Origin: Pusillimonas sp. TS35
Lineage (GTDB): Bacteria > Pseudomonadota > Gammaproteobacteria > Burkholderiales > Burkholderiaceae_B
DNA: 64,000 bases
Reading direction: 5' to 3'
Assembly (NCBI RefSeq): GCF_009857885.1
Contig: NZ_WWER01000006.1
Coordinates: 291,978-355,977 of the forward strand
Translations under genes and position numbers: made by a program
Notes under the pieces: generated by a model
Database searches by the model: none
The model's input: only the letters and a program-made list of their open reading frames with translations
Told to the model about the DNA's origin: nothing
Shown here: piece after piece, positions 51,224-60,554 of the stretch
Layout: the number at the start of each line of letters is the position of its first letter
Position numbering within the stretch: position 1 is the first letter of the stretch

Positions 51224-52769
51224 CGCGGCGCTCGCTGCCGGCCCAGTACGGGTCCTTGAGCACCTTGCGCGCGATCTTGCCGTTGGCGTTCTTGGGCAGT
51301 TCCGGCAACACATCGATCGAGCGCGGCTTCTTGAAGTCGGCAAGCAATGACTTGCAATGTGCCGTGAGGTTCTCCACGCTCGCCGTGGCGCCCGGGCGCA
51401 GCACCACGGCCGCCTTGATCGCCTCTCCCCATGTGTCGTCCGGCACGCCGAACACACACGCCTCATAGACGGCTGGATGCTGGTAAAGCGCCTGTTCCAC
51501 CTCGGTCGGGTAGACGTTGAAGCCGCCGGAAATGATCATGTCCTTCGCGCGGTCGACGATGTAGAGATAGCCTTCATCGTCCATGCGGGCCAGGTCGCCC
51601 GTGTGGCACCACTGCCCGCGCAGGGCCTGGGCCGTCAGGTCAGGCTCGCGCCAGAAACCGGCAAACACGTCGGGACCGCGCACGGCGATCTCGCCCACGT
51701 CGCCGGGCTGTACGACTTCGCCATTATTGTCGAGCAGGCGCACTTCGGTTTCGCCGAAGGGTCGGCCGCATGATCCGAGCAGGTGCCCCGCCCCATCCAT
51801 TGCGCGCGCGTGGTCGTCCGTGCTGAGCATGACCATGCCGCCCGTGGTCTCGCCGGCGCCGTAGCCCTGGCACAGGACGGGACCCAGCGCCTCCCACGCC
51901 TCGCGGATGCGGGCCGGCGCCATGGGGGCCGCGCCATAGGAGATCTGGCGCAGGCTGCCCAGATCGTAGTCCTTGAGCTTCGGGTGCGCGATCAGCATAT
52001 TGATCATGGTGGGCACCATGAAGGTAAAAGCGACGCGGTGGCGCTGCACATCGGCCAGGAAATGCTCAGGATCGAACTTCTCATGCAGAAGTATGGTGCC
52101 GCCCTGGAACAGAAAAGGCTGCATGAACATGCCGCTGGCGTGGGTGATCGGCCCGCACAGTCCAAGCACTTCACCCGGCTGGGCGCGCATCCGGCCCATG
52201 ACGACCTTGCGCAGCGAAGCCATGCGGTTGCCTACGGTCTGCATGGCCGCTTTCAGCTTGCCGGTCGAGCCCGATGTGAAATGCAGCACGGCGAGATCGT
52301 CGGCCTGCATTTCCGCGTCGGGACTGCGGGTGCTGGATGCGGCAAGCAAGCGTTCGTATTCACTGGATGCTTCATAGATGGCTGCCATGGCGATGAGGCG
52401 CTCGACACTGGGCATCTGGGGTCGCGCATCACCTGCGGCATCGGCGTGCGCCGGGTCAACCAGCAGGATGCGCGCCTGCGCATTGTTGACGGTCTCGACC
52501 AGCTCGGCCGGCGACAGGCGGGCATTGAGCGCTACCTTGACCAGGCCCGCCTTGTAGAGGGCGCATTCCAGCTCGATGATTTCGGGCCGGTTCCATGCTT
52601 GTATGGCAACGCGGTCCCCCTTGGCCAGACCCAGCCCCAGGAGCGCATTAGCCAATTGGCTGGATCGCGCATCCAGGGCGCCGTGCGTTACCTGTTGGTC
52701 CCCGAATATGATGGCCGGCCTGTCCCGCCAGTAAAGCGCATTGCGCGTGATAAAACGTCCTTGGTTCAT
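51216..52769 (-). CDS. AMP-forming acyl-CoA synthetase
   Basis: 517 residues. The AMP-binding loop is LHFTSGSTGKLKAAMQT, and YGAGETTGGM, GEIAVRGPDVFAGFW, YLYIVDRAKDMIISGGFNVYPTEVE and KNANGKIARKVLK complete the adenylate-forming set, including the catalytic C-terminal Lys. It activates a carboxylic acid to its CoA ester, the substrate class used by the acyl-CoA dehydrogenase of this cluster. Substrate unknown. Confidence 0.93.
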   Translation of the reverse strand: MNQGRFITRNALYWRDRPAIIFGDQQVTHGALDARSSQLANALLGLGLAKGDRVAIQAWNRPEIIELECALYKAGLVKVALNARLSPAELVETVNNAQARILLVDPAHADAAGDARPQMPSVERLIAMAAIYEASSEYERLLAASSTRSPDAEMQADDLAVLHFTSGSTGKLKAAMQTVGNRMASLRKVVMGRMRAQPGEVLGLCGPITHASGMFMQPFLFQGGTILLHEKFDPEHFLADVQRHRVAFTFMVPTMINMLIAHPKLKDYDLGSLRQISYGAAPMAPARIREAWEALGPVLCQGYGAGETTGGMVMLSTDDHARAMDGAGHLLGSCGRPFGETEVRLLDNNGEVVQPGDVGEIAVRGPDVFAGFWREPDLTAQALRGQWCHTGDLARMDDEGYLYIVDRAKDMIISGGFNVYPTEVEQALYQHPAVYEACVFGVPDDTWGEAIKAAVVLRPGATASVENLTAHCKSLLADFKKPRSIDVLPELPKNANGKIARKVLKDPYWAGSERRVS

Positions 52770-53015
52770 GGTGTTGGCCTCAGGTTGGTGAAGGCCCTAT
52801 GGTGCGCGCCCGGAGCGAAGCGCCGAATAACGCTCCCGCGTCGTTCGATAACGGCACGTTATCACGCCTTCGTAACCCGGGCGCGGGCACGCCGATGCCG
52901 CGCCGTTATGACGATGGACGCCAGCGGAATGAATGGCCGGGCGCCGCCGGGCTATAAATTCCAATCAGAAGATCAGGCGCCGCTCGGCCGCCATTCGAAC
53001 TACCGGAGACTACGC

Positions 53016-53993
53016 ATGAATCTGTTTTCTTACCTCGCGCAAGGCGCCATAGCGGCAAGCCTGCTTCTGGGCGCCGCCGCGCCCGCAAGCGCGGCGCCAG
53101 GCTACCCCGAACGTCCCCTTCAGCTCGTCGTGCCTTTCAGCGCCGGCGGCCAGTTCGACATGCTGGCGCGGCTGACGGCTGCGTCCATGAGCAAGAACCT
53201 GAATCAGGACATCATTGTCGAGAACGTGGCAGGCGCCGGCGGCAATCTGGGCGGCGCCAAGGTGGCCAAGGCCAAGCCAGACGGCTATACCGTCGTGGAA
53301 TACGGTGGCAACTTTGCGATTGCGAAGTTCCTGACCAAAAACCTGACCTATGATCCCATCGGCGACTTCGAGCCAGTGGCAGGCATCAGCCTGGCACCCC
53401 ATGTGATTCTGGCCAACAAGGACGTTCCTTTCAAGGACTTCAAGGATCTCGTGGCCTACGCGAAGGCAAACCCTGACAAGCTCAGCTATGCATCGCCGGG
53501 CGTGGGGACGTCGATGCACCTGACGTTTGAAGAGATCAAGGCATTGTTCGGTTTCTCTGCGCTGCATGTGCCGTATCGCGGCGGCAGCAATGCGCTCAAT
53601 GACCTGGCAGGCGGGCAGGTGCAGTTGTGCATCGTCGCGGTCGCGCCAGCGATGCCGTTCATTCAGGCCGGCCAGATACGCGCGCTGGCCGTTACCGGCC
53701 CCCAACGCAGCAGCGCTCTGCCCGATGTGCCGACCATCGCAGAACTGGGCCACCCGGGCTTCAGCAGCGGAAGCTGGGCCGCGCTGGCAGTGCCCAAGGG
53801 CACACCCGAGCCGATCGTGGAGCGCCTGCACGCATCGGTTCAGGATGTATTGAAAGACCCCGCGGTGCTTGAACGCTTCGAGTCTTTGTCATTCACGCCC
53901 CTGCCGGGCACGCGCGAAGATCTGCGCGCGCGCATCGAAGACGAAGCGCGCCGCTACGGCCCGATGATCGAACGGCTGGGCATCCAGCGCTGA
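53016..53993 (+). CDS. Bug-family periplasmic solute receptor
   Basis: 325 residues from ATG 53016 after CCGGAGAC; the much longer frame reaching back to 51783 is antisense to the synthetase. A signal peptide (LFSYLAQGAIAASLLLGAAAPASAA) precedes YPERPLQLVVPFSAGGQFDMLARL, VENVAGAGGNLGG, KAKPDGYTVV, YASPGVGTSMHLTFEEI and HVPYRGGSNALNDL. It is divergent from the acyl-CoA synthetase, so it likely captures the acid that the synthetase activates. Confidence 0.92.
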   Translation: MNLFSYLAQGAIAASLLLGAAAPASAAPGYPERPLQLVVPFSAGGQFDMLARLTAASMSKNLNQDIIVENVAGAGGNLGGAKVAKAKPDGYTVVEYGGNFAIAKFLTKNLTYDPIGDFEPVAGISLAPHVILANKDVPFKDFKDLVAYAKANPDKLSYASPGVGTSMHLTFEEIKALFGFSALHVPYRGGSNALNDLAGGQVQLCIVAVAPAMPFIQAGQIRALAVTGPQRSSALPDVPTIAELGHPGFSSGSWAALAVPKGTPEPIVERLHASVQDVLKDPAVLERFESLSFTPLPGTREDLRARIEDEARRYGPMIERLGIQR

Positions 53994-54083
53994 AGCATTT
54001 CCAGGCGATGAAACGCCATACGCACCGCCAGCAAGGACGCCGGCAAGGCGAGCGGAACGCAGTGCCCGCCCGAAGTCGCCGCT

Positions 54084-54230
54084 GTGGGCCGGCACCTGTG
54101 GCCTTCGTTTGAGGAGGTGAAGGTCATCAACAAATACACGGTGCAGTTCATCCATGCGATCCCTGATCTCACGCTGGAAGGCCGCCCGAACTTGATTGCA
54201 CTGAGCGGCGAGGTTTGCCGATACAGTGGG
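54084..54230 (+). pseudogene. Possible remnant of a family 5 peptide-type ABC solute-binding protein
   Basis: The frame contains SFEEVKVINKYTVQFIHAIPDLTLEGRP, which resembles a short internal segment of family 5 substrate-binding proteins (VxVxDxYTVxF and DLTLEGR). Nothing else of such a protein is found on either side, so only a small fragment would be left. The gap 53994-54397 has no other feature. Weakly supported. Confidence 0.3.
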
Positions 54231-54397
54231 GTTCAAAACCCAGTACCAGACTGCCATCGAACCGATCAGCGCAGAAGAGCAGTTCGGAGCGACGAGCAAG
54301 ATCATCCATCAATGATTATGAAATAATCGTCATGATTAAAATCTAGGCGATCAAACACTGTCTGGAAGGGCGTCTTAGCCTGGCGTCAGTTCTTGGA

Positions 54398-55630
54398 ATG
54401 GAAGCGACGTGGAGTCAAAGATCATTGATGGTGCCCCCCATGGATGAGAGATCATTCAGGGTGATGAGTACCTTGCTCGCCACGGCCTGTTTCCTGAGCA
54501 TGGCCGCGCTGCGCGTGTGCGATACGCTCATCTCTGTATTGTCCGTTACCTTTTCTTCATCCCTTGAGGACACGTCGGTCACGATATACGCATATACCAT
54601 CGCCTATGGTGTTGCACAGCTCGTATACGGCTTGATAAGCGATCGGTATGGAAAAGCGCGTGTTGTTGCCTGGTGCTGCCTGGTTTCAGCCGTTGGCAAC
54701 CTCGCCTGTGCGCTATCCCAGACACTGACTGCGCTGATAATGTTCAGGATTTTGACTGGCGCTTCCACGGCGGGGATCTTTGCCCTGTCTATGGCGTGGA
54801 TTGGAGATAATGTTGATTTCCGGTCCAGGCAGGTCATCCTGGCGCGGTTGGTTGCCGCCGGCGTCATGGGAATGTTGGCCGGTCAATGGCTGAGCGGCCT
54901 GATCGCGGACTACCTGAACTGGCGCTATGCGTTCATGGCCTTGACGCTGCCTTTCTTCGTCTGCGGCGTCTTGCTGCGTGCCCGCGCCAAGTATTCCGAA
55001 AGCAATGATGGCTTGGAACAGGAGGGCGGATATCGCAGGCTGCTGAAGGTCTTGTGGACGCCGCTCGTGCTGTGGACTTTGCTGTTCGCGTTGGTCGAAG
55101 GCGCATTGGGCTACGGCGCGCTGGCATTCGTGCCCAATTATCTGCAGCATCGATTTTCACTTTCACTATCAACGGCAGGGGGTATCGCGGCTTCATATGC
55201 CGTTGGTGGCTATATCTATACGAAGCTGGTGCCCATTATTTTGAAGAGGATGTCTGCGGCCGGGCTTGCGCGCCTGGGTGCTGTGTCGCTGCTCGTTGGA
55301 TATAACGGTATTGCGCTTACAGGGAATCCGTGGGTTGCGGGCGTATTCTGCGCACTTTCGGGGTTTGGCTTTTATTGCCTGCACAACACCCTGCAGACCC
55401 ATGCTTCCCAAATGGTGACCGAGTACCGCGGCCTTGCCCTCTCGGCTTTCGCGTGCGCCCTCTTTATCGGCCAGTCGGTGGGGGTCAGTATCGCAGCTTT
55501 GATCTATTCCCCCAGTCGTGATGCCGTGATATACAACATTTCGGGCATTGGCTTACTGCTTCTGGGCCTGTTGATTGGCACCCTTTTGCGATTTCGGGAG
55601 CGGATCCAGGGCGCGCCGGTGGCACCCTAG
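54398..55630 (+). CDS. Major facilitator superfamily transporter
   Basis: 410 residues with about twelve hydrophobic segments. YGVAQLVYGLISDRYGKARVVAW is the loop 2-3 motif of the family (GxLSDRxGRR-like); the MFS signature of the sixth-seventh helix region is less clear. It probably exports or imports a small solute. The start is uncertain: other methionines at 54428, 54440 and 54464 are possible and none has a good ribosome-binding site. No linked gene suggests a substrate. Confidence 0.85.
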   Translation: MEATWSQRSLMVPPMDERSFRVMSTLLATACFLSMAALRVCDTLISVLSVTFSSSLEDTSVTIYAYTIAYGVAQLVYGLISDRYGKARVVAWCCLVSAVGNLACALSQTLTALIMFRILTGASTAGIFALSMAWIGDNVDFRSRQVILARLVAAGVMGMLAGQWLSGLIADYLNWRYAFMALTLPFFVCGVLLRARAKYSESNDGLEQEGGYRRLLKVLWTPLVLWTLLFALVEGALGYGALAFVPNYLQHRFSLSLSTAGGIAASYAVGGYIYTKLVPIILKRMSAAGLARLGAVSLLVGYNGIALTGNPWVAGVFCALSGFGFYCLHNTLQTHASQMVTEYRGLALSAFACALFIGQSVGVSIAALIYSPSRDAVIYNISGIGLLLLGLLIGTLLRFRERIQGAPVAP

Positions 55631-55748
55631 CGCGACAATCGGGCCGCGACCGAGGCTTATCACTAGTGCGACCATGCTGCGCGCAAGCGTTGTTCTGCGG
55701 GCTGCCATAGCCCCGCAGGCGGTTCGGTTGCAAAATCACGGGGATCAG

Positions 55749-55958
55749 CTATGGATACGCATCCTGCTGTTTCGATGGACATCTTCGAGAGCCGTATGAG
55801 CAAAAGACACAACAATCGCCAGGTTTGGGCTTGAGGACCGTATGGCATGACGGGCATTCGTAGAAGAACTGGCAGGAATCCACCGGCATGATTTCTTCAT
55901 GCCTGAAACCACATGTTGGACAGGTGATTGTTGATTTCAAGGTAGGTGCCGAATTCAT
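55749..55958 (-). CDS. Small zinc-ribbon protein (GDCCxFCSYG family)
   Basis: 69 residues from ATG 55958 after AAGGAGA. ITCPTCGFRHEEIMPVDSCQFFYECPSCHTVLKPKPGDCCVFCSYGS has eight cysteines in CxxC-type pairs, and the GDCCVFCSYG block is shared by a conserved small protein family of proteobacteria. The C-terminal end after this block (RRCPSKQQDAYP) differs from the usual CPPxQ ending that I recall, so the end may have drifted. Metal binding is inferred; no function is known. Confidence 0.78.
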   Translation of the reverse strand: MNSAPTLKSTITCPTCGFRHEEIMPVDSCQFFYECPSCHTVLKPKPGDCCVFCSYGSRRCPSKQQDAYP

Positions 55959-56076
55959 TTCATGTCTCCTTGCAATGCATACGGCGAAAAGGCGGCGCCG
56001 GTTGGTTTACGGACATTTTCAGGAGTAAGATAGCCGCGTCCAGCACGAACGTCTTACATCATGGAGCCCCCAGTTC

Positions 56077-56538
56077 ATGCGTCAGGTCGAACTTCTGTTT
56101 CGCCGTCGGTTTCGGGGGGCAGGCGTTATTGCGGCGATGGTATTCCTGCTGTGCAATAGCGTCACGACTGCCGCGCACGCGGCGAACGGCGGGCAACCCC
56201 TGCTGCGCTGCGAGATCAGCCTGATGGGCGACAATCCCCGCAAAGTCGAATTCACGCCCACAGCTGATCCATATACTGTGGAATCCGTCGATATCGACGG
56301 GATTTATCGTTTCAAGGCCGTCATGGTCGGCGCCCGGCCCATCGCCTACATCAAGCTTTACGTCTATTACCACAAGTCTGGCCGGTTCATTCTGCTGCAT
56401 CAGGCCAAATACGTTCCTCCTCCGCTGCCTTCACCGTCTGATTCGGTCGAGCCCTTTACGGGCATCCAGTATCTCTATTCCCCCAATCTTGAAAGGGAAC
56501 TGCGATACAGCTGCAAATTGACCGAGGCTTACTCATGA
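56077..56538 (+). CDS. Secreted protein of unknown function
   Basis: 153 residues with a basic N-terminus and a signal peptide (RGAGVIAAMVFLLCNSVTTAAHA). The mature 115 residues are beta-rich in appearance, with two cysteines (LLRCEISLMGDN and RYSCKLTEAYS) that could bond. I do not know the family. ATGA overlap with the CapA-like gene shows the two are made together, so it may support that enzyme in the periplasm. Confidence 0.75.
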   Translation: MRQVELLFRRRFRGAGVIAAMVFLLCNSVTTAAHAANGGQPLLRCEISLMGDNPRKVEFTPTADPYTVESVDIDGIYRFKAVMVGARPIAYIKLYVYYHKSGRFILLHQAKYVPPPLPSPSDSVEPFTGIQYLYSPNLERELRYSCKLTEAYS

Positions 56539-57548
56539 GGCGCGCAGGGTCGGTCAGAATTGCCATCGCAAGGTTTTCCGTCGCGGTGGCGCTTTGCATG
56601 GGCGTTTCCAGTGAAGTGCTGGCGGCCGAGGGAGCTGACGATCCCGTCGTCTCCCTTGCCTTTGTCGGCGACATCATGCTTGATACGGCGCCCGGCGCCG
56701 TGATCAAGGCCGGGAAAGATCCCTTTGCGCACGTTGAGACGATTCTGGCTACGGCAGACATCCGCGTTGGCAACCTTGAGTGCGTCATCGCTACCAAAGG
56801 GAAGCCGGAGCAAAAGCCCTGGACCTTTCGCGCAAACCCGCGCACTATCAATATATTAAAGCGCCATTTCACGGCGGTATCCGTCGCCAATAACCATGCC
56901 GGCGATTTCGGCCCTGCCGCCTTTACGCAGATGCTCGATCTGCTCGATGCGAAGAAGCTTTCATATTTTGGCGGAGGGCGTAACCTGACCGAGGCGCACG
57001 CACCGCTCATAATCGAGCGCAAAGGCCTGCGGATTGCCCTGCTTGGCTACAGCGAGGTCTTCCCCCGCAGTTTCGAGGCCAATTACGATGCGCCGGGGCA
57101 GGCCTGGAGCGAAGACGAGCAGGTCATTGCCGACATCGGCAACGCAAGAAAAGCCCACAGCGCCGATCTGGTTGTCACATTCATGCATTGGGGCGTGGAG
57201 CATGAGCCGCTTGCCAATGAACGCCAGCGGCAACTGGCCCGCGCGATGATCGATGCCGGCGCCGATGCAGTCATTGGCGGGCATCCGCACGTTACCCAGG
57301 ACATCGAGCAGTACAAGGGCAAGCCTATTTTCTATAGTCTGGGAAACTTTGTTTTCGACGGTTTCGAGGACGAGGAAAACCTTAAGGGGTGGTTGGTCCG
57401 GCTGGAAATGGACCGAAGCGGGGTAGCCGCCTGGCAGGTCTATACCGTGTATATCGACCCAAAGGGCATTCCCCGTCCTGAATCGCCAGAACCCCGCTCG
57501 TGCTGGAAAAAAGGGCAGCAGGCAGAGACGGCTTGCGGCGGAGCCTGA
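56535..57548 (+). CDS. CapA/YwtB-family metallophosphatase-like protein
   Basis: 337 residues with a signal peptide (RIAIARFSVAVALCMGVSSEVLAAE). The CapA core is evident: LAFVGDIMLDTAPGAVI, GNLECVIATKG, VSVANNHAGDFGPAAFTQMLDLLD, VVTFMHWGVEHEPLANERQRQLARAMIDAGADAVIGGHPHVTQDIEQYKGKPIFYSLGNFVFDGF. Family members form part of poly-gamma-glutamate or capsule-related machinery or act as periplasmic phosphoesterases. No capsule genes are nearby, so a capsule role is doubtful here. The preceding secreted protein is coupled to it. Confidence 0.9.
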   Translation: MRRAGSVRIAIARFSVAVALCMGVSSEVLAAEGADDPVVSLAFVGDIMLDTAPGAVIKAGKDPFAHVETILATADIRVGNLECVIATKGKPEQKPWTFRANPRTINILKRHFTAVSVANNHAGDFGPAAFTQMLDLLDAKKLSYFGGGRNLTEAHAPLIIERKGLRIALLGYSEVFPRSFEANYDAPGQAWSEDEQVIADIGNARKAHSADLVVTFMHWGVEHEPLANERQRQLARAMIDAGADAVIGGHPHVTQDIEQYKGKPIFYSLGNFVFDGFEDEENLKGWLVRLEMDRSGVAAWQVYTVYIDPKGIPRPESPEPRSCWKKGQQAETACGGA

Positions 57549-57566
57549 AAATTTCTCCGGGCGGCA

Positions 57567-57572
57567 TATAAT
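57567..57572 (+). promoter_or_regulatory. Consensus -10 box upstream of the preQ1 leader
   Basis: TATAAT lies 62 nt before the transporter start and 20 nt before the aptamer. CTGAAA at 57545-57550 is a possible -35 with a 16-nt spacer. Transcription would start just before the riboswitch. Confidence 0.6.
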
Positions 57573-57591
57573 CCACCTCTATACCGCTTTT

Positions 57592-57624
57592 ATGGGTTCC
57601 CTAACCCCATTCATCAAAAAGGTG
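57592..57624 (+). ncRNA. Probable preQ1-I riboswitch controlling yhhQ
   Basis: Stem ATGGG (57592-57596) with CCCAT (57606-57610), a loop TTCCCTAAC, then an A-rich tail TCATCAAAAAGGTG. This is the form of the small preQ1-I aptamer: stem, C-rich loop, A-rich strand entering the minor groove, and a pseudoknot between loop CCU (57600-57602) and AGG (57620-57622). That AGG is also the ribosome-binding site, 6-8 nt before the ATG, so ligand binding would hide it. The downstream gene is a queuosine-precursor transporter, the expected target. Confidence 0.75.
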
Positions 57625-57628
57625 TCTC

Positions 57629-58294
57629 ATGACCTCCGCATCCGTCCCGCAATCGCGGGAGTCGTTTTACCTTGCCCTGCTGGTGGCGTTTCATATTCTC
57701 ATCATCATCGCCAGCAATTACCTTGTGCAGTTGCCCATCGAGCTCTTTGGCTTTCATAGCACGTGGGGCGCTTTCAGCTTTCCGTTTATCTTTCTGGCAA
57801 CTGACTTGACGGTGCGCCTCATCGGTAAGGCCGAGGCACGCAAGGTCATTACGCGCGCCATGATTCCGGCGCTTGTTGTGTCGTACATTGTGTCGGTGCT
57901 GTTTCACGAGGGGCGTTTCAACGGCGTTGGCGCGTTGGGCGAATTCAATTCGTTCGTCTTCCGTATTGCGTTTGCCAGTTTTGCTGCTTATGTGTTGGGG
58001 CAATTGCTGGATGTACAGGTTTTTGACCGCATGCGCCGCAGTTACGCGCAATGGTGGGCCGCGCCCACCGCGTCTTCCATCGTCGGCCAGGCGCTGGACA
58101 CGATCGCCTTTTTCGGCATTGCATTCTGGCACAGCAGCAACCCCTTCATGGCCGAGCACTGGGGTGAAATCGCCTTGGTCGACTATGTCATCAAGCTCGG
58201 CGTCAGCCTGCTGCTGTTCGTTCCTATATATGGCATCGCACTGAGCGCTATTGTCGGGGCGATGAAGCGGCGTAGCGCGCTCGCCAGCGCATGA
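57629..58294 (+). CDS. yhhQ: Queuosine-precursor transporter (YhhQ/VUT family)
   Basis: 221 residues with six or so membrane helices. Family landmarks are LIIIASNYLVQLPIELFGFHSTWGAFSFPFIFLATDLTVRLIGKAEAR, SIVGQALDTIAFFGIAFW and VDYVIKLGVSLLLFVPIYG. These proteins salvage preQ0/preQ1 for tRNA queuosine. A probable preQ1-I riboswitch lies in its leader, so precursor abundance would turn synthesis off. No queuosine biosynthesis genes are in the window. Confidence 0.92.
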   Translation: MTSASVPQSRESFYLALLVAFHILIIIASNYLVQLPIELFGFHSTWGAFSFPFIFLATDLTVRLIGKAEARKVITRAMIPALVVSYIVSVLFHEGRFNGVGALGEFNSFVFRIAFASFAAYVLGQLLDVQVFDRMRRSYAQWWAAPTASSIVGQALDTIAFFGIAFWHSSNPFMAEHWGEIALVDYVIKLGVSLLLFVPIYGIALSAIVGAMKRRSALASA

Positions 58295-58340
58295 AAAACA
58301 TCCACGACAATCTGGCGTACTGCCGGAGATTGGCGTGGCA

Positions 58341-59288
58341 TCATTTTTGGTCTAGCACGCCTTCCTTCCGCAAAAACTGCTGTGGGATATCGGTTGATAT
58401 CTCTGTCAGTGTATGTGCAACGCCGAGCATTGCCTGGCTGACGCCGTCGGATTCCGAAGCGGAGATCGTCATGCGCACGATCGACCGCGCCTCTTCCCCG
58501 CGCCAAGGCCGGCCCCGATGCATGGTGGCCCTGTTATCCCACATCAATACGTCTCCTTCTTCCCAGGCATGTGTATAGCGATATTCGGGACGCGTGGCCT
58601 GCGTCATTAATGTTTCGAGCATCTTATGCGCGACGGACGGTTCCATCCCTTCGATTGCGCCGGCATGTGACGCCAGATAAAGCGCGCGGCGCCCGTTGGT
58701 GGGATTGAGCCACGTCATAGGTTTGCGGACGGGGGGGAGCGCCGCTCGCTCCTCATTGTTCATCATTGCGGGATCAATCAGGTCGCGAGAGGTGGCATAG
58801 CTATGAATAACGACTTTATCGATGAGCGCATTGCGGAGGGTCGGATCGAGGCGCTGCCATGCGGCTCGCGTGGAAACGAATTCGGTCTCGCCGCCCTTGG
58901 ATGGAATGACGCGTGCTGAGAGTACGGACGCCAGCGCGGGCAATTGCTTGAAGGAACTATCGGTATGCCAGAGCTGATTGGCTTTGGCGATAAGCAATGC
59001 GCGGTCGGTCGGAGGCACAACCTGGCCGTCCGGACCAATATTGTTCATGCGTGAATAAAACGTGCCTTGACCGCCTGAGCCCACCTTGGTCAGCTCCAGC
59101 GCGCCGAAGGCGCGGGCGAATGTTGCCTGAATGTCGTCGGTGACGTGCTGTCGTCGCCACAGAAGCAGCGAGTATTCATCAAAGGCCGTGCGCACTTGCG
59201 CAAATGCGTTACTGTCGCAAATAACATCCAGCAAACTGATTCCCTTTACTTGCGCGCCGAAGTCGGGATGCAGCGGTATAAGATCCAT
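58341..59288 (-). CDS. TauD/TfdA-family Fe(II)/2-oxoglutarate dioxygenase
   Basis: 315 residues. Iron ligands are His108 and Asp110 (QLWHTDSSF) and His257 (NRATMHRGRPW); Arg268 and Arg272 (ARSIVRMTIS) fit the 2-oxoglutarate site. This family hydroxylates sulfonates, phenoxyacids and related acids, releasing a leaving group. It is divergent from an IclR regulator 364 nt away, which probably controls it. Substrate unknown. Confidence 0.92.
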   Translation of the reverse strand: MDLIPLHPDFGAQVKGISLLDVICDSNAFAQVRTAFDEYSLLLWRRQHVTDDIQATFARAFGALELTKVGSGGQGTFYSRMNNIGPDGQVVPPTDRALLIAKANQLWHTDSSFKQLPALASVLSARVIPSKGGETEFVSTRAAWQRLDPTLRNALIDKVVIHSYATSRDLIDPAMMNNEERAALPPVRKPMTWLNPTNGRRALYLASHAGAIEGMEPSVAHKMLETLMTQATRPEYRYTHAWEEGDVLMWDNRATMHRGRPWRGEEARSIVRMTISASESDGVSQAMLGVAHTLTEISTDIPQQFLRKEGVLDQK

Positions 59289-59652
59289 GGCGTTTCGTCC
59301 CCTGTGATAGATCCGGTGATAGTTGTTTTAAGTGTGTTAAGTTCAAGGCGTGATTGCTGCTTGGACAGATTTTTGCTGGACTTTATCACCGCTTATTCCA
59401 GTTGAGGGGATATCGGAACGATCCGGGGGCATTTACATATATGCGGAAAACCCGGCTATGAGTAAGAGGCCGCAAAGAACGTCGGCGTTTACGTGGCTGG
59501 AAAATGAATCGTAAAAAAAACATACTTTTAGAGGAAGAGTCGCAACCAAAAATGGTTCGCTGGCTCGGTATCTGTAGCAACCTCGTCCTCAACTGGAGAT
59601 TTCACAGTATCGTTCTGCATGGCAGCGGTCAGGGCGTGCCACAGGGTTTTTC
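59289..59652. other. Divergent control region, dioxygenase and IclR genes
   Basis: 364 nt without a credible gene. It contains A+T-rich tracts, including a run of eight A near 59513, and presumably both promoters. I found no clear inverted repeat or IclR-type operator that I could defend. Confidence 0.45.
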
Positions 59653-60393
59653 ATGATCAAGGGACCTATAAAGACATCAAAACGGGTATTTGAAATTCTG
59701 GAGGCGTTCGAGGACGTCCGGCGCCCGATGGCGCTGAAAGAGTTTGTGGATCGTTTTGGATACCCTGTCTCCAGCGCATCGGAGCTGCTTAAAAGCATGG
59801 TAGTGCTGGGCTATCTGGACTACGATCGATTCTCGCGTACTTATATGCCAACGATGCGTATCGCGTCGCTCGGAAGCTGGGTACACCACGCCTTGTTTGG
59901 CGAAGGAAAGATTTTCTCGCTGATGCAGGCTTTGTCGCAGGTGTCGGGAGAGACGATTACCTTGGGGGCACAAAGCGATCTGTATGTGCAATATGTTTAT
60001 CTAATTCCGTCGCGGCTTCCCATCTGGTATACCCTGCCCATAGGCATGACCCGTCCCATTGCGCGATCTGGGAGCGGATGGTTGATGCTTGGCGTGCGTT
60101 CGGACGCAGATATCGAGCACATCTTGAGACGCGCAAATTTTCGTAAGCACGAAAAAAGCAGGCAGGTACCTTTGGCGGAATTGATGGAACATGTAAAGAA
60201 AGGACGCCGGGACGGTTATGTATTCTCCCAGAACACGCTGGAGCCCGGTGCCGGAAGTATTGCAATGCTGCTGCCTGAGAGACGCTTCGGAAGGGTATTC
60301 GCACTGGGCGTGCACGGCCCCGTTGAACGCTTGAGCGCCAAGCACGATCTGATTCTTGAACATTTGCGAAGCGGCATACAGGCGCTGGACTGA
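59653..60393 (+). CDS. IclR-family transcriptional regulator
   Basis: 246 residues. The N-terminal winged helix (KTSKRVFEILEAFEDVRRPMALKEFVDRFGYPVSSASELLKSMVVLGYLDYD) leads into the effector domain (GETITLGAQSDLYVQYVYLIPS, PIGMTRPIARSGSGWLMLGV, RDGYVFSQNTLEPGAGSIAMLLPE). Likely the local regulator of the TauD/TfdA-type dioxygenase. It follows a weak ribosome-binding site; the ATG at 59653 is the first of the frame. Confidence 0.92.
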   Translation: MIKGPIKTSKRVFEILEAFEDVRRPMALKEFVDRFGYPVSSASELLKSMVVLGYLDYDRFSRTYMPTMRIASLGSWVHHALFGEGKIFSLMQALSQVSGETITLGAQSDLYVQYVYLIPSRLPIWYTLPIGMTRPIARSGSGWLMLGVRSDADIEHILRRANFRKHEKSRQVPLAELMEHVKKGRRDGYVFSQNTLEPGAGSIAMLLPERRFGRVFALGVHGPVERLSAKHDLILEHLRSGIQALD

Positions 60394-60554
60394 CTTGAGG
60401 GCTGCGTGGTGCCACACTATGCGCCGCCCTGCGTTGATTCTGGACGACCAAAGATGCTTCTGGCGATCACCTCGCAATCGTGGCTATTGTGCCCAAGGAA
60501 TAAGCCCCACCCGGCTACCCGGCCATTCCATACTATATCCATAATGCAATGTTG

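Noticed and set aside
51783..53015. N-terminal extension of the third-region Bug receptor
   Set aside because: Antisense to the acyl-CoA synthetase; the signal peptide and ribosome-binding site place the true start at 53016.
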